Of a stretch of DNA of 64,000 bases, positions 16,642-25,108 are shown piece after piece. This DNA comes from Acidobacteriota bacterium (GTDB taxonomy: Bacteria; Acidobacteriota; Blastocatellia; Pyrinomonadales; Pyrinomonadaceae): the NCBI GenBank assembly GCA_003385635.1, contig QQUY01000001.1:806001-870000 (forward strand), given 5' to 3'. How positions within the stretch are numbered: the stretch's first letter is position 1; each line of letters starts with the position of its first letter. Made by a program: the position numbers and the translations under genes. Under the pieces are notes generated by a model. It was not told the origin of the DNA and ran no database searches. It saw only the letters and a program-made list of their open reading frames with translations.

Positions 16642-18834
16642 ATGAGTGACTTCGGACAAAACCGTGCGTTCTTCGCACATTTGGCTGAGGATCTGACAGG
16701 CAGGGAACGTGAACTGGAAAGGCTCGGCGAGTTTGCCGAGAGCGGTCCGGGACGCGCGCTTCTGGTTTCGTCGGCGCCGGGCACAGGTGCGTCCGAGATT
16801 CTTAAGGCGCTGTATGAGAACCGCTTTGTGCGATCGCACGATACCGTTCCCGTCTATTTCAAGTTCGAGGCAACGGACGCGACGGCTCGGGACGCGGCCC
16901 AGAGATTTCTGCACGAGTTTCTATTGCAACTGATAGCCTTCAGGCGCGGCGAGCCGGGGATCGCGACCTCTTTCCCCGGGCTTCAGGAACTCGAGGGCAT
17001 GGCTCCTCCGGCCGATGAGGCCTGGATCCGGGACCTTATCCGTTCCTGTTACAGGGATACCGAACTCTCGACGGATGCCGCGTTCATTGCCAAAGCTCTC
17101 GGCACTCCGCAGAGAGCTGCGGTCGTCGGTGCAAAAAGCCTTGTGATCCTTGACGGGCTTGAGGCCTCCCTGATTTTCGAAAGCGGATCTCTGATCCCCG
17201 AAGCACTTGGACGGATCTACGCAAACGGGGATTGCTCCGTGATCCTGTCCGGGAATTCTTCGTTCGTCTCGGAAGCTGCCAATCAGGGAAGGTTCGGGAA
17301 GATAGAGGCCGAACGGATGTCGGTCGAGCCGCTTGAATTTGAAGATGCGGGCCGGCTTTTTGAGGCCATTACTCGGAGCCGCGGGGTCGAGTCATCCGAA
17401 CAGGCGCGGGACCTGGCGGTGAAGATCCTCGGATGCCGGACATATTTTATTCAGGCCCTTCTCGAGAACGCAGCTGAGCACGGATCATCACTTCGGAATT
17501 TCAGGGAAGTTCTCGCTTGCTACTTTGATTCTGCCCTTTCTGGCAGGATTGCGGGCTACTACGATGACATTCTCATCTCGGCTGCGTCCGGTGAAAAGCG
17601 GACCGAACTTCTGGAGCTCCTGGAATCTGCCTACGAACAGAATTCCCCGACAGATCTTTCGTCGTGGGTGAAACGTCTCCGCAGTGCGGACGCATTGCGG
17701 TACCTCGAATCAAAAGAAGTGATCTCACTGAAAGCGGGAAGGGTCCTGCCCGGCGCTTCGGAGATCCTCAAGGATTATGTTCGTTCGAGAACGGCTCTCG
17801 AGGTTCGCGGAGAACCCGAAGCAAAGATCGTTTCAAGGGGTGTCGGCGAGGGATTAAAGCGCGCCGCGGGCAAAATGGCGGCCCACTACAGAGGCAGGTC
17901 ATCACTCGGCATCGCTTCGGTCCTTGCTTCATTCGACTGCCAGACGGTTCCTGCGGCGATGTTCGATTACCAGGAGTTCAAAAAGAAATTCAAAGGAACG
18001 GACAGATCAGGGATCATCCGGAAAATGTCGTCGGAAAGCAAATCGGTATTGCTTCCGCAGGTGTTTCATTCCGATTCTGCGGCGGCTTTTTACGGCCCTC
18101 TTTCGCGGTTGATCGAAAGCGATCGGGTGGCTCTGGCCGTCGGTTTCGAGAACGCCCAGTACGATGACGAGAACGAGGTAACCTGGATCGCTGCCGAGAT
18201 CGATTCCAAGCTGGAAGCAAATGAGGAACTAACGGCTTTCTGGTGTGATCGCCTTGAGATGGTCGCGGTCGCGAACGATATACGCAGGTTCAAAACCTGG
18301 CTAATCGCCCCGGAGGGGTTCTCTCAGGCAGCGACAGAGGTGCTTAAGTCCCGAGGCGCCTACGGATCATCAAAGGAACAGGCTCTGCTGCTGAAAGCGC
18401 TTCTCACAAAAGGAGAGGTTTCGAAAGAGGAAGAAGCGGCTGCGAACTTCAGCTTCACGATCCCGATCGGTGACGACACTGAATTGATCGCCGCGCATGC
18501 GGTCGAAGACATCGCCCGGCGCAGCGGATTTAAGCCGAAAGAGATAAATCAGATCAAGACGGCACTGGTAGAGGCCTGCATCAACGCTGCCGAGCATTCG
18601 CTGAGTCCGGACAAAAAGATCCGTGTCGACGCGGGATTCGACGGAACGGCACTATTGATCACGGTCTCGAACCGCGGTGTGAGATTCGCCGGTTCGATCA
18701 CAGAGGCCGAAGAGGGCTCTGAACAGAGGCGCGGATGGGGATTGAGACTGATCAGGTCCCTGATGGACGATGTAAGGTACGAAAGAGTGGACGACGGTTC
18801 GCGATTGACGATGTCCAAGAAAAAGCGCGGATAG
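16642..18834 (+). CDS. AAA-like protein with C-terminal RsbW-type ATPase domain
   Basis: The 730-residue protein starts with a GREREL segment typical of AAA_16/STAND ATPases and a P-loop-like SSAPGTGAS in which the expected Lys is replaced by Ala. A Walker B-like SLVILDGLEA follows. The middle (about 390-590) is unassigned. The last 120 residues match the serine-kinase/anti-sigma HATPase family. They carry an N-box EACINAAEHS, a G1-like VSNRGVRF and a G2 box RGWGLRLIRSLMD. It probably works as a switch protein of the partner-switching kind, with the N-terminal module as a sensor or scaffold. It lies right after the diguanylate cyclase. I do not know a named family with this exact architecture. 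Confidence 0.75.
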   Translation: MSDFGQNRAFFAHLAEDLTGRERELERLGEFAESGPGRALLVSSAPGTGASEILKALYENRFVRSHDTVPVYFKFEATDATARDAAQRFLHEFLLQLIAFRRGEPGIATSFPGLQELEGMAPPADEAWIRDLIRSCYRDTELSTDAAFIAKALGTPQRAAVVGAKSLVILDGLEASLIFESGSLIPEALGRIYANGDCSVILSGNSSFVSEAANQGRFGKIEAERMSVEPLEFEDAGRLFEAITRSRGVESSEQARDLAVKILGCRTYFIQALLENAAEHGSSLRNFREVLACYFDSALSGRIAGYYDDILISAASGEKRTELLELLESAYEQNSPTDLSSWVKRLRSADALRYLESKEVISLKAGRVLPGASEILKDYVRSRTALEVRGEPEAKIVSRGVGEGLKRAAGKMAAHYRGRSSLGIASVLASFDCQTVPAAMFDYQEFKKKFKGTDRSGIIRKMSSESKSVLLPQVFHSDSAAAFYGPLSRLIESDRVALAVGFENAQYDDENEVTWIAAEIDSKLEANEELTAFWCDRLEMVAVANDIRRFKTWLIAPEGFSQAATEVLKSRGAYGSSKEQALLLKALLTKGEVSKEEEAAANFSFTIPIGDDTELIAAHAVEDIARRSGFKPKEINQIKTALVEACINAAEHSLSPDKKIRVDAGFDGTALLITVSNRGVRFAGSITEAEEGSEQRRGWGLRLIRSLMDDVRYERVDDGSRLTMSKKKRG

Positions 18835-18851
18835 TGATGATCGCATAATAT

Positions 18852-18890
18852 GAAAGGGCCGGAAGCGGATACGCTTGCCGGCCCTTTTTC
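18852..18890. terminator. bidirectional intrinsic terminator
   Basis: A long near-perfect stem (GAAAGGGCCGGAAGCG paired with CGCTTGCCGGCCCTTTTTC, one bulge) sits between convergent genes. It has T runs on both strands, so it can end both the plus-strand signalling pair and the minus-strand gene at 18906. Confidence 0.88.
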
Positions 18891-18905
18891 ATTTTGCAGT
18901 TCGAT

Positions 18906-19715
18906 CTACTGCGGATCCTCAACAAAAGAGGAGTGAGTGGCGAGCGCTTTCCAGTCACCATCGATCTTCTTGAACGTCCTTGTAAAGCGAAGTTTCGTAT
19001 CGAACGGGTTGCCTTCAGCGTCGGTGCCCTTGGTATGGACAATGCCGGTAACGATCCCCATGTCGCCGTCGATTTGCGCGTTGAGGCCGGACATTTCCAT
19101 CATATCGTACTTGTTCTTGTCATTGACTATCCCCTCGATCGACTCGGATCGGGATCGGATCTCTCCGGTTGGTGCGACATAGAAGTATCCGTCGTGCATG
19201 TTCTTGTCGAACCATTTGCCATCGCGGGCTTTGTACGCTGCCATCCCGCTGTAGTTCTTGTAGATCAGCGCGCCTGCCTCATCCATCGAGTGATTTACGC
19301 TGGCGATCACCTTCCAGGCTCCGCCCTGCTTCTGAAATATGTGGACGGATCTCGCGAAGCTGGTACCTGAGTCAGACCTGATCTCGTTCCGGTGCGTCAT
19401 GACCGCGGTGTCTCCCGAGCAGGAGATTATGTAACTGTCGCTCGTCACCGAAGGAGCGTTAGCTGGCGGAGACGTATCGAGCGCGGCCATTGCCGCAGCC
19501 TTGTCAGTCGTCGACGACAGATTGAAGCTGGCGAAACCGTCCGCAAGGATCGCGTCAAGGCTAGCCTTGTCCTGCTGTTGGTTGTAGGTGCCCCAGTCCT
19601 GATCCATCTTCTTCAGCCTTTTCTTGTCGCTTTCGGAACAATCACCGGCAAGCGTAGATGAAACCATCAACGCGAGCATGAAAACCGACGCCATTGTTCT
19701 GGCCAAACATCTCAT
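18906..19715 (-). CDS. exported protein with two NTF2-like (DUF4440) domains
   Basis: A signal peptide (about residues 1-24) is followed by two NTF2-like domains, roughly residues 28-140 and 145-268. Each ends in the typical FQKQGGAWKVIAS and FKKIDGDWKALATHSS strand. This fold often forms small-molecule pockets, but no catalytic residues identify an activity. The start is well supported by an AAGGAGG ribosome binding site 8 bases upstream. The tandem layout suggests internal duplication. Confidence 0.8.
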   Translation of the reverse strand: MRCLARTMASVFMLALMVSSTLAGDCSESDKKRLKKMDQDWGTYNQQQDKASLDAILADGFASFNLSSTTDKAAAMAALDTSPPANAPSVTSDSYIISCSGDTAVMTHRNEIRSDSGTSFARSVHIFQKQGGAWKVIASVNHSMDEAGALIYKNYSGMAAYKARDGKWFDKNMHDGYFYVAPTGEIRSRSESIEGIVNDKNKYDMMEMSGLNAQIDGDMGIVTGIVHTKGTDAEGNPFDTKLRFTRTFKKIDGDWKALATHSSFVEDPQ

Positions 19716-19921
19716 CTGTTCTTTCCTCCTTTCTATGGATTTAAAATGCTACACAGGCTTGTAGACGGAAAGGTCCGCCAACAAGCCCCTCAAAAGCCAG
19801 GGAACATTCTTTGGGATATTCGCGAAAGCTATCACGACTCGGTTTTGGAGGTCAAAAAATTTTTGAGCCGTATGGTCTGCGTAAACGAATGGTGAGCGGG
19901 TCCGGATACTCCGCGAGGAGG

Positions 19922-20506
19922 TCAACTGATCGAGAGTACTACTTTCTGGACGCCGTCCTCGACCTTGATCTCCACGATCTCAGGTTCCTTCTCGCGCGGG
20001 ATGATCGTTATCGAGCCATCCCTTTCGAGGTACGCCGCCTTGATCCCCTCCTCGGACTCGGATCCGCCCTGTTTTCTGATCGCCTGCATGAGGTCGTTCC
20101 GTCCCAGCTTGCTCCGCTGCATTGCATCCTCGTCAATCACCCCGTCGCTGATCAGCTGGCGCTCTGAAGTCTTTACGAACTTGCTTGCGTCAGAATAGTA
20201 ATAGGTGATGTAAGAGATCGTGTAGTGGATCAGCATCAGGGAAAGGATCACGACGGTGGCGCTGAAGAGCGTCTCGCGGCCGGTTATGGTACGGCTCATG
20301 ATCGAGCCGACCACAAATCCCATTAAAATGTCGAACGCCGAAAAGCCGCCGAGAAACCTGCGCTTTCCGATCCTTATAAGTATCAATGCGACGCCGTACA
20401 CAAAGACGGTGCGGGCCACGATCTGGAGGAGTGAAAGATCGGCGAGATTCTCCTCGACCCCGATCAGCCAAACGAGCGAATCATAAAATGATGCAAAAAA
20501 TTCCAT
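19922..20506 (-). CDS. YetF/DUF421 family membrane protein
   Basis: The 194-residue protein has three N-terminal membrane segments (about residues 25-45, 55-75 and 80-100). The family block IGKRRFLGGFSAFDILMGFV follows the first. After them comes the conserved cytoplasmic DUF421 domain, with LISDGVIDEDAMQRSKLGRNDL and the C-terminal IPREKEPEIV part. Its molecular role is not known. It begins 9 bp after the stop of the UbiB-like gene, so the two are likely cotranscribed. Confidence 0.88.
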   Translation of the reverse strand: MEFFASFYDSLVWLIGVEENLADLSLLQIVARTVFVYGVALILIRIGKRRFLGGFSAFDILMGFVVGSIMSRTITGRETLFSATVVILSLMLIHYTISYITYYYSDASKFVKTSERQLISDGVIDEDAMQRSKLGRNDLMQAIRKQGGSESEEGIKAAYLERDGSITIIPREKEPEIVEIKVEDGVQKVVLSIS

Positions 20507-20515
20507 TGGTTTTCA

Positions 20516-22183
20516 CTATTCCTTGTCTTCAAGATCGGTCATGATGATGGTCCAGACCATGTAGATTCCGCCGCTTGCCGCAAGAATGAAGAGAATGAAC
20601 GCGAGACCCGGATAACCGAGTATCTTGAAGTCGGTGTCGATGTTCGTCAGCATCGAAGCGCCTATGATCAGCGCAGCGAGCACGAGACCCATTGCGATCC
20701 TGTTCGCCACTTTCTGAAAGCCAAGGGTCAGTGTGTTCTCGTCGATCGCATCTACGTTCAGCTTTAGCTCGTTTCGCGAGAGGGTCTCGAGTATGCGGTC
20801 TACCCGCTCTGGGGTTTTTTCGACGAGGTGCTTCAATTCGAGAGCTCCGCTCAACGCGGCTCCCGGCGATAGGACTTCCGACATTCTTGAGGTTGCAATC
20901 CGTCCGGCGTTCCTCCTTATCGACTGGGTGGGGTCGAATTCAGGGTCCAGCGCTTCGACGACCTTGTCCATGTTCATCAGGGTCTTTGCGATCAGCGTGA
21001 AGTCGAGAGGCAGTCTGAAACCCGTCTCGGCCGAGATCCTTGTGATCTCAAGGACAATCCTCCCCGCCTTTAGTCTCGAGATGCCAGAGCCCGCATTCTC
21101 TGCAACAAGGTCGGACACCTCGGAAGTGAACCTCGACTCGTCGAATCCAGCTTTTTTCTCACCTGTCTTCAGCGCGTATGCAGCGGCATCATCGCCGCGG
21201 CCTTCACTGATCGAAAGCAGAAGATTCAAAAGATGGTCACGGAACTTGCCGGTCAAATGACCGGTCAGTCCCAGATCGAGAAGTACTAGTTGATTCGAAT
21301 CCGTAATGAGAACATTCCCCGGATGGGGGTCTGCGTGGAAGAACCCGTCGATCAGCATCTGGTTCAGGTACGCCTCAAAGAACTCTTCCGCCAGCTCGCT
21401 GCCGTCCACTTCTATCATCCCGAGTGGAGTGATCTCGGTGATCTTCTTTCCCCCGACGTATTCCATTGTCAGCACCCTCTGGCCGCAGAGGCTTGAAACG
21501 GGTCGGGGCACGATAACGTTCTTGAACTCGGAAAGGTTTTCTCCAAGCTGTGAAAGATTCGCCGCTTCGCGCGAATAGTCGAGCTCCTGAAGCAGTGAGC
21601 TGCGCAACTGACGGATTATCCTCGAAAGTTCGTACTTCTTTCCGAATTCGGTGGTGGTGTCGATCGTTTCAGCTATCCTCTGGAAAGCGTCCAGGTCTCT
21701 CTGGTAGTCCGCTCTTACGCCCGGCCGCTGGATCTTCACCACAACCGCCGTTCCGTCTTTCGTAACGGCGCGGTGGACCTGTCCTATCGAGGCTGCGGCG
21801 ATCGGGTCATCGTCGAACTCCGCGAACACCTTTTTCGGAGCCGCCCCGATCTCTTCCTGAAAAATCTGTTTTGCTTCTTCGGAAGGGAACGCCCGAACGT
21901 CATCCTGAAGTTTCGCGAGGGCTTCAAGATGTTCCTTCTTGAACAGATCGGCGCGGGTAGAGAGGAACTGCCCCAGCTTTACAAATGCACCTCCAAGCCG
22001 CTCCAGGTCCTGAGCAAGTTCCTCTCCCGTTCCTCCCCGGTCATAGTCTCCGTGATCGCCTGATTCAAGGGCGCTGACAACCTCCTCGCGCTCGAACAGG
22101 TCGCTCCTTCCGTACTTTAGAAAGAGATAGGCGAGATCGCCTGCCCTCTTCAGGCTGTTTATGTGACTAGCTGCTTTGAACAA
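20516..22183 (-). CDS. ABC1/UbiB (AarF) family atypical kinase
   Basis: The 555-residue protein has the family's KxGQ motif (FVKLGQFLSTR), the Ala-rich loop AAASIGQVH in place of the usual Gly-rich loop, and HADPHPGN plus LLDLGLTG for the catalytic and metal sites. Two C-terminal membrane helices complete it. These proteins are ATPases/kinases needed for isoprenoid quinone synthesis or lipid handling at the membrane. The start codon is TTG, chosen because GGGAGG lies just upstream. The 53-residue membrane protein gene is upstream but separated by a terminator. Confidence 0.92.
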   Translation of the reverse strand: MFKAASHINSLKRAGDLAYLFLKYGRSDLFEREEVVSALESGDHGDYDRGGTGEELAQDLERLGGAFVKLGQFLSTRADLFKKEHLEALAKLQDDVRAFPSEEAKQIFQEEIGAAPKKVFAEFDDDPIAAASIGQVHRAVTKDGTAVVVKIQRPGVRADYQRDLDAFQRIAETIDTTTEFGKKYELSRIIRQLRSSLLQELDYSREAANLSQLGENLSEFKNVIVPRPVSSLCGQRVLTMEYVGGKKITEITPLGMIEVDGSELAEEFFEAYLNQMLIDGFFHADPHPGNVLITDSNQLVLLDLGLTGHLTGKFRDHLLNLLLSISEGRGDDAAAYALKTGEKKAGFDESRFTSEVSDLVAENAGSGISRLKAGRIVLEITRISAETGFRLPLDFTLIAKTLMNMDKVVEALDPEFDPTQSIRRNAGRIATSRMSEVLSPGAALSGALELKHLVEKTPERVDRILETLSRNELKLNVDAIDENTLTLGFQKVANRIAMGLVLAALIIGASMLTNIDTDFKILGYPGLAFILFILAASGGIYMVWTIIMTDLEDKE

Positions 22184-22225
22184 AGAATTCCTCCCTATAA
22201 AAGTCCCTCACGAGTTGATCCGAAT

Positions 22226-22281
22226 AAAAAGTCCCGGAAGCCGCGATTTCGAGTGCGAAAGCTCGAACCCCGGTCCGGGAC
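22226..22281 (-). terminator. terminator between the small membrane protein and UbiB-like genes
   Basis: Reading the minus strand, GTCCCGG pairs with CCGGGAC around an inner TTCGAG/CTCGAA stem, followed by TTTTTATT. It should end or attenuate transcription from the small upstream gene before the UbiB-like gene. Confidence 0.75.
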
Positions 22282-22340
22282 GCTAAATGAAAACGGAAAC
22301 TACTGCGCTTTTCGATCCCGCCGCAGTTCAACGCACGGTG

Positions 22341-22502
22341 CTACTGACTCTTTGTAGCCGGCACGTCAACCTCGACATCGATCTTCTTGTTTCCTGCGTT
22401 CGTAAGAAAACCGCTGTAGTAGATCGCCCCGGCGATCATCGCTACGATCAAAATGATTGTCAAAGCCCAGATCATATTCACGCCAACTCTGTTGCCTTCC
22501 AT
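22341..22502 (-). CDS. small single-pass membrane protein, 53 residues
   Basis: This short gene encodes MEGNRVGVN, then a strong membrane helix (about residues 10-33, rich in Ile, Ala and Val), then a charged tail ending in ATKSQ. A near-perfect ribosome binding site, GGAGGAGG, lies 5 bases before the ATG, and a terminator follows the stop, which makes it very likely to be expressed. I do not recognise a family. The location upstream of the ABC1 kinase and YetF-like membrane protein suggests a membrane-associated role. Confidence 0.75.
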   Translation of the reverse strand: MEGNRVGVNMIWALTIILIVAMIAGAIYYSGFLTNAGNKKIDVEVDVPATKSQ

Positions 22503-22671
22503 AATTCCTCCTCCGGAAATAAGAAAATGAAGTAGAGATCACGGGTAAAGATTGCAAAACCGGTGCCAGCGATCTAAGCCCGTAAAATCGGAACGAGGAG
22601 AGCAGAGGTGTCCTGTCTGTGTTCGAACCTCAATACACGGAATTGTATCGATTTAATACAGTCGGAATGAT
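22503..22671. other. short intergenic stretch
   Basis: No gene, hairpin or repeat stands out here between the bicupin stop and the small membrane protein start, apart from the ribosome binding site of the latter. Confidence 0.4.
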
Positions 22672-23706
22672 CTAGAGCGCGAGCTGGAAGAGGATCCCTG
22701 AAGCGGGGTCTTCGGTCGCTTGAAGAGTCAACTCTTGCTCTCCCGAACAGAAGAGGGCAGAACCGGTCTTGATCCTCGCGGCGGAGTTGTCACCGTAGGC
22801 TGCGTCGACCTCGCCATCCGTTAGGTAGACGAAAATCGCTGGGTCTGGAAGTCTCCGGATCGTCGATTCAGGTGTCGCGGGGAGTGTGAATCGCTCTGCT
22901 GAGACTCTTTCAGCAGATGGCGTGGCAAATCCAAGGTCCGAAATCTGTATTTCGGCAGGCGATTCTGACTCGGAAGCCCGGGCCCTATGAAAATGGAATT
23001 TTTGATCGCGGTACTTTCTTTCAACGTCGATATGTGAATTTGGCAATTGCAGTTCGTGATCGGCGTAAGTGATGTGCTCAGCCGGCGACGCGAGTTCAAG
23101 TACCTCGAAGCCCTCCGAACAGTCCAGTACCCTGTGGCGGATTCCGGGCGGTTGCAGAACGCAGTCACCGGCCCGGAATTCCAGGACGTCGCCCTGGTCC
23201 TCATACACAAGCCGGCAGGTGCCGGCAATGCAGTAGATGATCTGGAAATCTATATCGTGAAAATGTACGTAATCAGGGGTCTCTCCCGCTTCAGAGACCT
23301 TCACGTGAGACGCAATGAGCCGGCCGCCGGCTCGATCCTGAACAAGGTCACGATAGAGCATTCCGGCCCGGCCCTTTTGCCAGCCGGACTCTTCAAGACC
23401 GATAACCTCGAAGCGCTCGCCGATGGGCTTGTGGTCCTCGGCCTTGTCTTTCAACCGCGTCCCTAGTTCGGTGGTCTGTCCCGCGAAAAAGACCTTGGAT
23501 TCAGGTTCCGAATCAGCCTGTTCAAGCCTGAGTACGAAATCGTCTCTTATCAAAATCGCTATTCGAGGATTGTCGGCGGGGAAGATCGAAAAGATTCGGA
23601 ATTCCTTCTCTCCGGTAAGTTTCGCGATGTCCCGCTCCAGATCAGCGCACGGAGTAGACATCTTGATCTCGGGTTCGGCTGGAAACAACTTTTTGCGGTC
23701 AGACAT
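22672..23706 (-). CDS. cupin-domain protein (probable bicupin)
   Basis: The 344-residue soluble protein has a clear cupin barrel at about residues 145-220. It carries the metal-binding pattern HFHDIDFQIIY and later PPGIRHRVLD. A C-terminal segment (about 265-344) looks like a second, weaker barrel. The first 90 residues form a separate alpha/beta region. The reaction cannot be told from the sequence. Its start lies about 40 bp downstream of a terminator-like hairpin ending a long structured region, so it may be controlled by that region or simply be its neighbour. Confidence 0.75.
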   Translation of the reverse strand: MSDRKKLFPAEPEIKMSTPCADLERDIAKLTGEKEFRIFSIFPADNPRIAILIRDDFVLRLEQADSEPESKVFFAGQTTELGTRLKDKAEDHKPIGERFEVIGLEESGWQKGRAGMLYRDLVQDRAGGRLIASHVKVSEAGETPDYVHFHDIDFQIIYCIAGTCRLVYEDQGDVLEFRAGDCVLQPPGIRHRVLDCSEGFEVLELASPAEHITYADHELQLPNSHIDVERKYRDQKFHFHRARASESESPAEIQISDLGFATPSAERVSAERFTLPATPESTIRRLPDPAIFVYLTDGEVDAAYGDNSAARIKTGSALFCSGEQELTLQATEDPASGILFQLAL

Positions 23707-23744
23707 TCGGTCCCTCGGCGATGAGAACGGCAGAAACGATTATC

Positions 23745-24250
23745 CACCCCAAAAATCGAAAGTGCCGCTTTGACGAATCAAAGCGGCACGATCTGGCTCC
23801 ACTCCGAAAGCCAAAGCTTCCGGTTGGAGTGCGATTCCGGCATGTACACGCTCGGAATCGCAGTTTTTGTATCCCGAAGAAGGCCGGCGGTCGGCGTATC
23901 TCCGGTCAGCACTCGTCATGTTTTCACAATACGCTGCGCTATAAAGCGCCGTGCCATTAGGTTTTTGTTGTGGTGGCTTTTCCTCCACCGCCGGTTACGT
24001 CCCGGCAACGAGGCTCAAACTTACGCTTGAGCGACTCTGCACTCCTGGGTTGTACCTTTCCAAAGAGCGTTATCCGTTTTTATCCGGATAACCCGAAAGC
24101 TCTGTCGAACTTTCTGGCCAAGCCTTTCGGCTTCGGTTCAAGGCGTGCTGTCAGTTGATATCCGCTATCAGCTGCTACCGAGCAATGCGTCACCGCTTCG
24201 CTCGCCCTTCCTTGACCCGGTCAGAAGCCCTTAAGCTGTCTGACTGTGCT
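23745..24250 (-). ncRNA. candidate ~500-nt structured RNA or very long 5' leader
   Basis: No open reading frame fits this region. On the minus strand it begins just after a good promoter and ends in a terminator hairpin. Between them many perfect stems can be read. Examples are GTTATCCG/CGGATAAC (about 24069-24092), GCTCAA/TTTGAGC (24013-24032), GCCGG/CCGGC (23990-24006), GGTGG/CCACC, and a 9-bp GCGATTCCG/CGGAATCGC stem (23830-23861). A nested ACTCC...GGAGT hairpin lies at about 23796-23828. Long-range pairing between GGGTCAAGG and CCTTGAACC is also possible. I checked by eye for RNase P RNA, tmRNA and SRP RNA core motifs and did not find them. It could be a new RNA class or a leader of the bicupin gene. 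Confidence 0.55.
23751..23789 (-). terminator. terminator at the end of the structured RNA region
   Basis: A perfect 12-bp stem (GTGCCGCTTTGA with its complement) closed by a TTCG tetraloop on the minus strand is followed by TTTCGATTTTT. It lies about 45 bp before the bicupin start. Confidence 0.75.
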
Positions 24251-24254
24251 ACGC

Positions 24255-24282
24255 ATAATATCCCAGATTTTCCAGGAGTCAA
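24255..24282 (-). promoter_or_regulatory. sigma-70-type promoter for the structured RNA
   Basis: On the minus strand, TTGACT (24277-24282) and TATTAT (24255-24260) are separated by 16 bases. The expected transcription start is near 24247. Confidence 0.65.
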
Positions 24283-24324
24283 GTAGAAAATACTTTAACT
24301 TTGGGCCCTATTTTACGGGACCTC

Positions 24325-24378
24325 TGTGGAAAAACCTGTGGAAAAATGCGGTGGTGTGATTTCCACATTTGTGGAAAT
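24325..24378. promoter_or_regulatory. cluster of TGTGGAAA boxes
   Basis: Two direct TGTGGAAAAA copies (24325 and 24337, one helical turn apart) are followed by a perfect inverted repeat, ATTTCCACA-TT-TGTGGAAAT (24359-24378). The units resemble DnaA boxes of the TTTTCCACA type. The set lies between the RNA promoter and the acetyltransferase gene and could bind a repressor or DnaA. Confidence 0.5.
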
Positions 24379-24544
24379 CAACGGAAGTCCTGAGGCTGCC
24401 CGAATTAAAACTTGTTGGTTCACCCATCGCAAAATCTCTCTTTGCACGGTCTAGTCGGAAATTCGGTTGAAAAAAAATTCCCCGGAATACGCAGGGGCCC
24501 TTCCGGCCGACGTTTTACTGTAAATTCTTGCCCAACAGAAACCG

Positions 24545-25108
24545 ATGACGGATAATCCACAAGCGATGATAGTTCCGATCCGGACACCGCGGCTGGAGAT
24601 CAGGCGATTCCAGAACGAGGATCTTGCGTCATTTGTCGATTTCATGACAGATGAGCGGTCGACCAAGTATCTGATGTTCGACGATTCTCAAAAGACGAAG
24701 GCTGGTGCGACGGGTCTTTTTAATGCGGTCGTCAAGTCGTACGACAGTCAGGATCAGATCCACTCGTACGCGATCGCAGATCGCAGATCCGGAACATACG
24801 TTGGTTCCTGTGGGTACTCACCCTACGCACACGGCATCGTGGAGATCTACTACGCGATCAATCGTGAATTTACCGGTCAAGGCTTGGCAAAGGAGGCGAC
24901 GAAGGAATTGGTTGGCCGGCTCGCCAAGCACTTTGAGGTCCGTGCGTACTGTTCTCCGGACAACGAGCCGGCGCACGCCGTCGCATTGGCTTCGGGTCTT
25001 GAGGACAGGGGGCTTGACCAACATATTAGTTTTGGGGTTGAAGGAAGATTATTTGCACTTGACGAAACTGAAGACGACAAATCCGGTGGGGAGAATCATA
25101 ATCAGTAA
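24545..25108 (+). CDS. GNAT family N-acetyltransferase (RimJ/RimL type)
   Basis: The 187-residue protein has the RimJ/L layout: TPRLEIRRFQNEDL at the start and YVGSCGYSPYAHG as central strands. The acetyl-CoA binding loop reads REFTGQGLAKEAT, with NEPAHAVALASGLE near the end. The acceptor substrate is unknown. It opens a five-gene operon in which the next start codon follows its stop directly. Confidence 0.85.
   Translation: MTDNPQAMIVPIRTPRLEIRRFQNEDLASFVDFMTDERSTKYLMFDDSQKTKAGATGLFNAVVKSYDSQDQIHSYAIADRRSGTYVGSCGYSPYAHGIVEIYYAINREFTGQGLAKEATKELVGRLAKHFEVRAYCSPDNEPAHAVALASGLEDRGLDQHISFGVEGRLFALDETEDDKSGGENHNQ

Noticed and set aside
22366..22557. 63-residue minus-strand ORF
   Set aside because: It is out of frame with, and a shadow of, the better supported 53-residue membrane protein at 22341-22502.
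23745..24250. RNase P RNA, tmRNA or SRP RNA
   Set aside because: I looked for the GAGGAAAGTCC core of RNase P, the tRNA-like ends and tag of tmRNA and the GGAA-capped helix 8 of SRP RNA and did not find them. A covariance-model search could still overturn this.
24325..24378. Chromosomal replication origin
   Set aside because: The boxes fit DnaA, but dnaA, dnaN, rpmH or mnmG are not nearby and no clear AT-rich unwinding element follows.
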